Part shown: positions 54,930-64,000 of the stretch, in pieces
How positions within the stretch are numbered: the first letter of the stretch is position 1
How the letters are laid out: each line of letters starts with the position of its first letter
NCBI GenBank assembly: GCA_033220425.1
Contig: CM065646.1
Location: 4,595,501-4,659,500 of the forward strand
From: Lepraria neglecta
Lineage: Eukaryota > Ascomycota > Lecanoromycetes > Lecanorales > Stereocaulaceae
Length of the DNA: 64,000 nt
Direction of reading: 5' to 3'
Notes under the pieces: generated by a model
What the model saw: the letters and a program-made list of their open reading frames with translations, nothing else
What the model was told of the DNA's origin: nothing
Database searches by the model: none
Program-made: the position numbers and the translations under genes

Positions 54930-57370
54930 TTAAGCGCCGTTTCCCCCCGGGAAGACTTCCTTCCATAGCTCTTGCATGCAAGGGATCAACGACTTGCAGT
55001 ACTCAGAGAAATTGTCGCTCATTTTTTTAACAAAATCATCTTCCAGGACCAGTCCAATCTTTAACATCGCCAGTTCCTCAATTGACTTGTTAATCCAGTC
55101 CTCAAACTTCTTTATTATCCTTCTCTTGCGAGAAGGTCCATTCCAGTGGATGCAGATCCAGAACAGAACCCAGAAGAAAGACTCCAAGTCATGCATGTAG
55201 TTATGATGCTCGCCTTTGAGCGCGCCAATCGCCATGAAAACCTTCGTACCGGTTTTGCTCGGCGCTCCGGATGCCGCATCGTCATCCATCCTGACTGCGA
55301 GATCGAGGTCGATAAGGAACCCGTCATCCTCTTGCTCGGTGAGCATGATATTTCCATGGGAGATGTCGCGATGGAGAATGCCGGCGTCCAGCAGAGATTC
55401 ATGCCCTGGAATGCATTAGCGAGGTTTGCGGTCATTAAGATGCGCCACGTACCGTTGATAGCTCCTACCAGTCCATTCAACACAGCCACGAGAGAATTCG
55501 ATTCGTGGATAGTCTTACCAGCATCGCGAGTGATGACACGTCGACGGACTCGATTATGGGTAGGCGTCCGCGAATTTCTTGCTCGAAGGCTTGAGCAAGA
55601 TCTCTTCGCTGGCGGAGGCGCCATCCGGGTTGAGCTTGATGATCGCTTTCGTGAGGCACTTCGGCTTTGAGTTCGGCCTAAAGATTCTGAGGCTGGTGCT
55701 TCAGAGTCGATGAAGGATTTCTCTCTGAATGTAGTCCCACCGCACTTTTTCATCAAGCCCTTTCGCACATTCTCGGAGGTGTCGTCATTCTTCCCATCAA
55801 CCTGCACCGTCTCGTGATGATAGTACCGTGCGATGTTTCGCACGCTTTTGTCTGTTGCTTCCTTGATAAGGCCCCCTTCTTCAGATCGTTCCTCATACTG
55901 CCAGGAATCTTTGACGATGAGAGAAGTCTTCGATTCGTCTCCGTCACGGTAGGCTTTCCAACAAGTCGTCGCCCGGCCAGCAATCAGCGCTTGCTTTTTG
56001 ATAAGCTTAGTGAGCATGAGTCGTTCGGTCTTGCCATTTCGGGTGATTTCCATGTAACACTTGCCATCGGATTGCTGAATCGTAGGGTCAAGGCCGAGCT
56101 GTTTGTCGTTCATCAGGAGGTAGCCGAGCAGGACCTGAATGAATCTGAATCCGTCCTCGTTGATGTCGAAGGAAGATGATCCTGAGCTGCCCGACCGATC
56201 GAACTGCCACAAGCGCATCATGGATCCACAGAGAGTGAAACCAAGGACGAACCTCCGATCTTGTGCACGGAAAACCTCGCGAGCGTACGTGGCCAGGTCC
56301 AGCCACGCTGGCGTCTGCCCATCTAGGACGGCGTTGCTCTTCAACTCCCCAGTCACGAGGATCTCAGCCCAATTGGAGATCGGTGTACTTAATTTTTCCT
56401 CAATTCCGTCCTCACTCTTGCTCTGACCATGGTGTATCACAATTCCAACATCCATCTTCCGTTTGATTGGGGATCCATCGAGGTAGACGGTGGGCCCTTG
56501 GTATACCTGCCGGCAGGTTGTAGAATGCGAGCCTCGGTCGGTGACCCACTCTACAAGACGCTTCGTAAGGTCTTGAAGCCACTCCAGCACAAGTTCCTCC
56601 TTTGCACTTGGAGGCCACTTCGTCCAACCAGAGCCTTGTTTGTAAAGCGGTGTCTCCCCACCCTGGCATTTATCGAACACCTCTTCTGCCAACTCATCGA
56701 GTTGTAGGACCTGTCCGAAGACAGCAGGGACGAAGTCGGGGATGTCGAGGCGGAGGCCGGGTAAGAGTTCTTCTTTCAATGCCCCGTCGACCTGGTTCCT
56801 GTGCTCGGATGTATCTGCGAAGTTGCCCGTGTTGAAGGACCAAGGCGTCTGTTGGAAGGACGATGTGAATGATGGGCCGGATTGGGGGGGGGTGGTTGGC
56901 TGCGGTAATGGCCTGGTTCGCGCAATTAGGTCCAGCACAGCTGCCCATATGTCTATATCACTGATATGAGTGACACCGATTTTCTGAGTAATCACGAGCT
57001 GTAGAAGCGGGCCGACGAGTTTGGATTGCACCAGGTTTGAGGAAAGGCGAGCGTAAAAGGTAGCAATGTCACCACTGAGAGGTCCATTCCCAGTTCGTGA
57101 GCGGATGATTCGAGCCGCCGGCTGGCTTTGAAAGGCTAGAATGAGATCAAGTATCACATCCTTCGCTTCTATCGCCTGTTAATGACGTTTTGAGACTCGT
57201 GAATACTCCTCCTTACCTCTGCCAGACGCTTCAGACGTGAGCTGTTCAATCACGTTCGCATTCTTGCCGGTGAGGTGTTCCGATGTAAACGACAGACGAA
57301 AGTTTTCAAGTCCCTTCTTAAGAGAGTGGGCCCTGATAGCTTTCAACTCATCAGGTGAAAGTCCCGCCAT
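54930..57370 (-). CDS. FunK1-type fungal protein kinase
   Basis: A fungus-specific Ser/Thr-like kinase (Pkinase_fungal) of 781 residues. Exons are 57370-57217, 57168-55453 and 55405-54930; introns 57216-57169 and 55452-55406 both restore frame. The N-terminal 200 residues carry no known domain. The kinase part contains ISNWAEILVTGELKSN (lysine in the ELK position), YAREVFRAQDRRFVLGFTLC, an Arg/Ser-rich insert (SRSASRKRSSSSTR), then VRRRVITRDAGKTIHES, the catalytic loop GILHRDISHGNIM, FLIDLDLA in place of DFG, SKTGTKVFMAIGAL and HDLESFFWVLFWICIHWNGP. All key residues (HRD Asp, Asn, DLD Asp) are present, so it should be active. FunK1 kinases are expanded in many fungi; specific roles are mostly unknown. 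A MITE sits 58 bases upstream of the start codon. Confidence 0.9.
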
Positions 57371-57428
57371 GGTGAAGTGAACATGTGCTGCAAGACACGA
57401 AGAGCGAAGAGCAACGCGACGGAACACT

Positions 57429-58064
57429 TTGCCTCAGTACCTCAGACGTGCCAAGCTACCCCCCCCGGCTAAGCCCCTATCGGGTTAGCCATTGCTGACT
57501 CCGCAGCTGGGGCGGCACGTCTGAGCGCAAACTTCCGAAAAAACGGCAGCTTTGCGATTTTTGTATCAATGAGCGTGTACAAACCTATCAAAACAATATC
57601 TTAAACCATCGAATTTTAGCTTGAAACTACACTCGGAGCGAGATTTCTACTAGTTAAATACTATAACTACTTTATTTTAAAAGATCTAGGCGTGCGCATA
57701 GGTAAATAACGTGTCGACGAATTTTTCAAACCCAAAATTTTTCCCCTTAACATGTTTTTCGATTGTATGGAAGTTGTGTTGCTCAGGCCCCGAAAACATC
57801 GTGTTCCCCCCCGAAATTCCAATAAGTCCTGGTACATTACGTGACCGCAGTCGTTGAATTAGCCTCCGAGCGTTGAGTATAGGAGTAAAGCTATCGTATA
57901 TCGAGTTTTTGGTATTTGGCGTGGTGTTTTTAAGGAATTTACAAGCAAAGTGACAGAAGTTTGCGCTCAGACGTGCCGCCCCCCCAGCTGCGGAGTCAGC
58001 AATGGCTAACCCGATAGGGGCTTAGCCGCGGGGGTAGCTTGGCACGTCTGAGGTACTGAGGCAA
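57429..58064. mobile_element. foldback MITE with 8-bp TSD GGAACACT
   Basis: The unit starts TTGCCTCAGTACCTCAGACG and ends with the inverse; arms of about 110 bases are nearly identical. GGAACACT flanks both ends (57421-57428, 58065-58072). Each arm is itself bounded by CTCAGACGTGCC (57441) and its inverse GGCACGTCTGAG (57514), a repeat within a repeat. An 8-bp duplication fits hAT, but the end sequence is not typical, so the family is left open. No coding potential. Confidence 0.85.
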
Positions 58065-58072
58065 GGAACACT

Positions 58073-59271
58073 GGGCCTTCTTGGCATCGATTAGTCATGA
58101 GACACTAGCTAATGTCATGGCTGCGTCGGTGATATTATTATCCGGAGTGACGATCAAGCGTCCGGGGAACTGTGCAGCCTTATCTTATTCACAACCACGG
58201 AGAAATTTCCTGTCGTTACGTACAAACCCTTTTCCGCAATGGTCAACAGGAGTTTGCTAATAGGTTTTATCAACAGTTCAATTCGGGCACCCGAATTGAA
58301 GCGGTCGAACCTCCGACTACATACATCTACCACACTGCAATACCAGACTGCCACCTATTCCCTGCTGCGCCTTCGAAGGCGTGAGAGCCGCCGGTAGCCA
58401 GTCCGGAGAATCTACCAGACCTACTTGTGCCTCAAACGATCCAATCATGGTCAAGAAAATCAAAAAAATCAGAGTCAAAACGTCTGATGACGATGATCTT
58501 GTCACAGAGGGCCAGAAAGCGGTACAGCAAGTCCAAATTCAGAATCTATGATAGCGGAGATACTAAGTGCTATGTAAACTGATTGTGGCACCTGCGAGCC
58601 TCTCGAATGGACGTAGCCGCCGAAAGCCATACGAATAGATCCTCCCTCGAACACTGTGGCAGTTGTAGTCGACCTTCTGCACAACCAAGGTGCAATACGC
58701 GTGTTCGAAAAGAAAGATAATATATCTGTAAATATTGTCGGTACAGAAGAGGCTGGAAACCTGGTGGTTGTTCCTTGGGAGAGCACCTGGTGGTTCAGGG
58801 CATCTGGAAATCTTCGAGTTGGGTATGTCAAAGTGAAGGAAGCCAAATAGCTTAAAAGTTTTCACATCACCCGTGGGCGCTATATAATAAAGTCATTCGT
58901 TAATTCATCGCAGATCGGAATTGTAATGTATGAGGTATTATTCCCTCCGTACGTGTCTGTCAACCAGATTTTACCTGAAAGCTGGTCGGATATTGCAACC
59001 AGCCGAGCATCATCGACCGTAAGCTCGTAAACGTCTCCGCTAAAGTAGACTAACAATAAAGTCAACTTCAGGAGTCGAATTTTGGAATCGGCTTTTCTTC
59101 TATACCTGTCGTCTGCGCCTCGCCTTACCCTCGAATTTGATTCTCTGTCTGCTAAGTATTTGGCGTAAGCGAAAACGCTGTCGCCAATTAGCTTTGACGA
59201 AGCCTAAGATTTGCTCAACTTACTTCCGGTCAACGGAGACTGCCCATTAATACTTTTGGGAAGAGTTATAG
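58073..59271. other. spacer with possible decayed small genes
   Basis: A plus frame MVKKIKKIRVKTSDDDDLVT (from 58447) and another ending ASGNLRVGYVKVKEAK (58848) may be pieces of one small gene in different frames. Minus ORF 59065-58880 is unrecognised. None is firm. Confidence 0.3.
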
Positions 59272-59738
59272 CTATACTACAATATTCCGGTGGAAGGACT
59301 TGCCAATAATTAGTTCGTTTGCTCTGCAATAAGAAGGTGCTGTCTTACACTGCCGAGTATAAGTTTCTACAAGGCTTTGGAGCATGCTATTTTCGAGAGC
59401 TTCCTCTCGCTCTCTCATCTTAAAAGGCAAGTTAACTCGGACTCGGTCCCTCATAGCTGCCACTGACGGTGGACTAAGCCCCGCAGCACATAACACGACC
59501 TTGGAAAGTCCCATAACTTTTTCGACTCTCTGCAAAAATCCCAAATTCTCTATTTAGAACCCGTTGACTTGGACGGAAGCGTTCCTTTCGCAAGTAGTAT
59601 AAAAGCTTCGTCCACACGCTTCTCTTCAGCTGCTTTGAGGCCTATTAGGCGCTCGATCACAACGGAAGTATTAATAAGTTTCTCCACAATATCTGCGGTT
59701 GACGGTGGACCATGATGATTCCGGTTTTGCTGCGCCAT
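59272..59738 (-). CDS. small helical hypothetical protein, frame uncertain
   Basis: Frame 59738-59550 starts MAQQNRNHHGPPSTADIVEK and is helix-rich (TSVVIERLIGLKAAEEKRVD). A second frame 59544-59272 continues LGFLQRVEKVMGLSKVVLCA and VRVNLPFKMREREEALENSM. They lie end to end in different frames, so either a short intron near 59545 or an indel joins them. The two parts contain a similar phrase (PPSTADIVEKL versus PPSVAAMRDRV). The function is unknown. Confidence 0.35.
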
Positions 59739-60188
59739 TGTGAGTAGAGCGCTGATTGGCTTGGAGTTGAGAGGATAGTAATGGAATAAATAGACAAAGG
59801 TCCAATTATCCCCAATCTGTAATACCTAGTTGGAAAGTACTAAGAAAAATTTCTAAGAAGATAGGAAAAATTGGAAAAAGTTGGAAGAAGTTGGAAACTT
59901 TCCGCTTGTCAATAGACGCCCAAGCGTAAAGCGATCACCCGAAATGACCAGAGCATAGCTTTGAACGGGATCGTTACAAAATTTATATATGAGTCCTTCT
60001 CAAGTCGATTCAAAGCTCTTCATTGCCTCGTTGTGGAATTCTTCGTGTCAAAACCGACATCCTTTCGCTGGTCACAACGCAATCCAGGTTGAAGCGTCTA
60101 CTGGCAGACACATTACTCATTCCTTTTAAATTGATATACCAATCGTATTCGGATCTCTATCCTGTGATACGATCCTACAATTGAGACG

Positions 60189-62723
60189 ATGACGCCAACG
60201 GATGTTGTCGTCCCAATGCCGCCTACCTCTCCACGACCACCTGAAACCCCTCCCAGCAGCCCTACACTGCCTTGAAGCACGTTCAACAATTCCTGGAGCT
60301 GTTGAAGACTGTTCAAGCAACGCAGACCCTATAGCCTCTTGGAGAAGCCAAGCCACTGGCGAATGACAAAGAGACATCCGGGGACCAGTAGCAAGTTGCG
60401 GCCAGGGCCTCGAAGCTAGAGTTTAAGTCGGTCAACGAGATGTAAGTCTGATAAGCTTTTTGCTTGCGTGACGAGACTCGCTGACGTGTATTCGGTTTAT
60501 AGCTGGGATCCAAAGGCATACGAGTATAAAATCGCGGAATCAATCAAACCGTCCGACTCAATAACCGACCTGGACCAATATATATTCGTTGTTCGCCAGC
60601 GAATTAGTAAGTACGCAGGTGCCCCTGGTACGAGTCTCTTTCTTACGAGGATGATATAGACAAGAAGACGTTAGACCCTAGTTACTTTGTTAATATCAAA
60701 TCAGAAGGGCTGCGAGACATCTTGAGGACGGTCCTACGAGAGATTCGCACAGCCAATATCAACGAAGACAAGCCTTCCGTATAGTTCCCATTCAGTCTGT
60801 CAGCTTGGCCCTACAGCTAACTTAAGTCTAGGTGGAATAAAACCTGCTGTACAACTACTTCGATGAATTACAACTGTATCAGAGCAACGCAAAATACGCG
60901 CACCATCTATGATCCTATATGCCTCAAGCACTTAGACCTCCTGGTCAACTTCATCAAAATAACCTACGGCGCAGCGCCTTTACTCGCTCTTAGAGAATAG
61001 TAAAATCACTTACGATTTTCTTTAGGCACTCTTCAAGCCAAACTCCATAGTCTATTCGACTTACTTTGGGACTAAAAAACTACGCTGTATTATATACAAT
61101 AACGACGAAGAGTGAGAGACAAGTAATAAGGTAAAGTACTTTAAGATAGAGTACCAGTACTTGGACTATAACGGGCAAGTATTTGGGAAGACGTCAATTA
61201 ACCTTACCATTATAAAATTTCGTAGAAAGAAGCGTATCAGCACACTGAACGTATTCCCTCTCCAGTATCATCCACACGAAAAGGAGATAAAAGCATACCT
61301 CGTTAAATGCGGCCGGAAATTCGTCCCCATGCTTGGTGCTTACTATTATTACTACCGAGGTAAGGTATTCTATATAAAGGAGGGAGAGGCCGTCACGGTC
61401 TCGGTGTTGCAATGTGGCAATAGGCTGGGAAGGATGTCTAGCTAATGGGGGGCCCCAGGGCCCCATATGTGGCTAAAACAGACAAATAATGGCTAGCAAC
61501 AGGCTTCTGGAATCGCATAGAAAGCATTCAAGCAACGGGTTGCAACACTCGGTTAACAGCAGGGTTATACTTAATACTGCTTTCTTCCGAAAGATGAATC
61601 CTAACTACTCTAGACTATAACCTAACAAATTAGTTAAAAGAAGACGGAGAATGATTTATACTTCGAAATATCCTCAGATCTTCTAGCAAAGGAAGCCTTA
61701 ACCGAATCAAAGGTAATGGCGTAGAATTAACTAACATCGAGAAGAAGGACTTGCTTATCTACTATCTGACCGTGCCGGGTTTCGGTCTCGGAGACAAATC
61801 ATAGAGTATAATCGTATTCCTCTTATAGTGCGGTAGCTGTTACCCTAATCCGTTGATCTATAGTGGAATTCGCCTTTGCCGATATCAAAGATATTAAATA
61901 GTCCTCGTCACCTTTCAGTTATTTAACGATTCCTGATAAACAGAAGGAGGTCATTATAGCGCGGAAACTCGTTTGGGTCTGGTGCCTAGTGTCCCATTTG
62001 ATAACTTCGTAGCGGGTAAGGGACGAGGTCTCAATATGCTTCTGCAATAAGATACTTCATACTCCTTACCGAACCTACTAACCTATCTATTAGTAGAATA
62101 CTGGGGGGCGGGAAAACCTTAACAGCGGAGGCAGTGTCGGAGCATCTTCAAAGGCTACTCTATTCGGTGCGTATATCTGTCATAACACCTTCTACAGTCT
62201 TCTCTGACTCTTCAGATCTCGGTCGGAGAGTTAAGCCTTAATTCAGGAGTGATAGAGGTTCAACTTTCGCGCATCTTCCAGATCACCAATAACTGGAATA
62301 CTCTCATTCTTCTGGACGAAGCGATCCTCAGCAGGATCCATCTTATGTTGAAGTATCACGAATTGGGCGTTGGCGTCAGAAGCCAAATCTGGAAATACCT
62401 GCTCTATAGGGCCTATACCTCTTAAGGAGGAGCGGTTATTGCTCGCAAGGAAATGGAACGCTTGGCTACCACGGCATTCAACGGTCGGACAGGTATATTT
62501 GCTATACGGTATATCTGGAGAGTTCTTTTACTGATCTACCATCACTTAGATCAAGAACGTGGTTACCATCGCTCACACTCTCGCTATCAAGAAAAACACT
62601 CTGGTAGCCTATTCCCATGTTCTGCAGGCGGTCAAGGCGAGCGAGAGCTTCATCCGCGAATTCAACGGCACGAGCATTGTTGAGTTTGTATCATTGAGCT
62701 TACGAAGTATGAAATCAAATTGA
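60189..62723 (+). pseudogene. fungal AAA+ ATPase (DUF7025-type N-terminus), decayed
   Basis: Blocks of one known fungal AAA family appear in order on the plus strand: a Pro-rich start (VVVPMPPTSPRPPETPPSSP), YEYKIAESIKPSDSITDLDQ and KSEGLRDILRTVLREIRTAN; an N-domain piece (61161-61445) with VFPLQYHPHEKEIKAYLVKC and GRKFVPMLGAYYYYYRGKVF; then VPFDNFVAGKGRGL, GAGKTLTAEAVSEHLQRLLY (Walker A) and WNTLILLDEAILSRIHLMLK; and IAHTLAIKKNTLVAYSHVLQ to the end. Many stops and shifts occur. Walker B LLDEA is joined directly to AILSRIHLML, where the family has LLDEAD...(about 40 residues)...FDEAILSR, so a deletion between two DEA-coding sites removed the ATPase core and sensor 1. Most stops are TAA/TAG and the DNA is AT-rich, suggesting RIP-like mutation. 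Confidence 0.75.
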
Positions 62724-62847
62724 TCCCCTTTGCACAAAAAGCCGTTTCGGACCGCAGTAGGTGTGCACACCTCTCGCCAGACTGTCAAACTTTTATTTGA
62801 CTGAGGTGGAAGCCCCGCTTCCACCACCGCAACCACCTCTGCTATCT

Positions 62848-64000
62848 TTAGCATCCTTGTCTCTTTGCTGTCGACGCTGCTTCTTTCCCTTCCTTATCGC
62901 CTTTCTTTTCTACTTCTGCATGTTGGATGAATTCTACTACTGCTTTTTTGACCGATCCAAAGACCTCCTCGATAGATCCGTCACCATCGATCTGCAGCGC
63001 GCAATCAGTAAATAGTCTCACCTAATTTCACGATCCACTTACATTCTTATAATACCCTTGGACCGCTTTCAGGCGATTTTCGATCTCTACACTTTGAGCT
63101 GTGAAAGCTCTGAGCCTCCTTTCCATATCCAGATCGCTACAGGCGCTGGCTGACCGCATGAGCATCTTCTCCGCAGTGCAGCTCAGCAATAGTGTGTAAT
63201 TTGGCTTTTGCACCTGCTGATGTGAGCCAAGCTACTTTTCAAAGGATCACACCAACCTTATCTTCAAATTCATGAAGCTCTTCTGTACTTTCCGGAAATC
63301 CACGCATAAGAATCCATCTCTTTCCGTCCTTCATGCCTTTGGTGATGCTCTTTTCAAGTAAGCTGATCGACAGTCCCGTTGGAATCTTCACGCTTTCATC
63401 CAGGCAATTTTCCAAGAAATCTGCGTGAGGGTATGTGTGATCATTGGACCTTTCACGTAAGACATCACCGAGGGAGATGTGCTGGAAACCAAATTCCTCG
63501 AAAAGGAGTGTGCACTGGGTCCTTTTGCCAACGCCAGTGGCACCTGTGATCTAGTCAGCACCGGGTCTAAATATTCCTGAAAGCGACTACCGATGACAAA
63601 GATGACAGGAATCCGCTGTCGTCTCTTTGAGAGATGACTCTGTCTCTCCTGCTGTAGCAATCCCAACCACGATACGCCTTCCGCTGACGTGACTTTTGAT
63701 GACAATCCTTGGAACTCTTCCAGATCTTTCCTTCCGTGGGTCCGCTGCTCGTATTCATGTGCCTGTATCATACACTCCAATTTGTCCATCTCGTGCATGT
63801 ACTGAGCCTCCTTCGTTTCAGCCCGTTCGAATTCTAGCCAGGCGTTCCTGACTTCTCTGCCAAGGTTTTCATTGAAAGGCTTCAACAAGCTTTCAATGTA
63901 TCGGAAGCCAAAATCTTCCAGTTTGTACTTCTCCTCTAATAAGCGTCAGTCTTCGGATCATGGAAGGATGATGCAAAGAGGACCTGCTTGCCTTTACTCA
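62848..64000 (-). CDS. adenylate kinase / UMP-CMP kinase-like protein, 5' end outside
   Basis: A P-loop nucleoside monophosphate kinase domain. Exons visible, in transcript order: 63935(?)-63591, 63543-63257, 63213-63043 and 62991-62848, with introns 63590-63544, 63256-63214 and 63042-62992 all in frame. The order is a helical N-terminal extension (GREVRNAWLEFERAETKEAQ, HEYEQRTHGRKDLEEF), then PVIFVIGATGVGKRTQCTLL (P-loop GATGVGK), FGFQHISLGDVLRE (NMP-binding), DGKRWILMRGFPESTEEL, a basic LID-like part, IDGDGSIEEVFGSVKKAV, and a Lys/Ala-rich tail ending TAKRQGC. The P-loop reads GATGVGK rather than GGPGxGK, and the DGFP motif is RGFP, so activity may be altered. Upstream exons lie beyond the right edge. 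Convergent with the AAA relic. Confidence 0.75.

Noticed and set aside
62609-62854. Minus ORF ending at 62609, overlapping the AAA relic
   Set aside because: Antisense shadow of the AAA 3' end and the kinase-like gene terminator region.

Overview
The window is nuclear DNA of a filamentous ascomycete (Pezizomycotina). The evidence is short GT-AG introns of about 45-60 bases with CTAAC/CTGAC-type branch points, an inheritance-of-peroxisomes protein (INP1), a fungal delta-8 sphingolipid desaturase, a FunK1-type kinase, NLR proteins and a DUF3435 recombinase. I cannot name the species.

Part 1-18.4 kb is mostly host-like. It holds the 3' part of ribosomal protein uS10, an intact phosphopentomutase/phosphoglucomutase divergent from a sphingolipid desaturase, an eight-exon polysaccharide deacetylase, and INP1. 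Between 7.4 and 16 kb lie five genes that all look broken: an F-box-like gene, an acidic unknown, two secreted unknowns and a GH20 hexosaminidase.

Part 18.9-33 kb is accessory DNA. It has a C2H2-type gene relic with a coiled-coil gene beside it, a palindromic MITE, a hAT-like MITE with a perfect 8-bp target duplication, a Tubby-like protein, methyltransferase relics, and the fossil integrase part of a Ty3-type element next to unknown reading frames.

Part 33.3-53.2 kb is the most interesting. A hydrolase/NB-ARC/TPR NLR has 14 nearly identical TPRs. A HeLo-like/NACHT/ankyrin NLR has a C-terminal ZZ finger. Between them are an ankyrin relic, a methyltransferase relic, a MYND gene and a foldback MITE. 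A DUF3435 tyrosine recombinase (Starship captain family) at 51-53.2 kb is transcribed toward them. NLRs behind a captain are the typical layout of a Starship giant mobile element, so this stretch may be part of one. The captain seems dead, because its catalytic tyrosine position reads Asn.

Part 53.2-64 kb has minisatellites, an intact FunK1 kinase with a MITE inserted just upstream of its start, a badly decayed fungal AAA ATPase pseudogene, and the 3' part of an adenylate-kinase-like gene running off the right edge. Exon borders come from splice signals plus reading-frame continuity by eye; no search was run.
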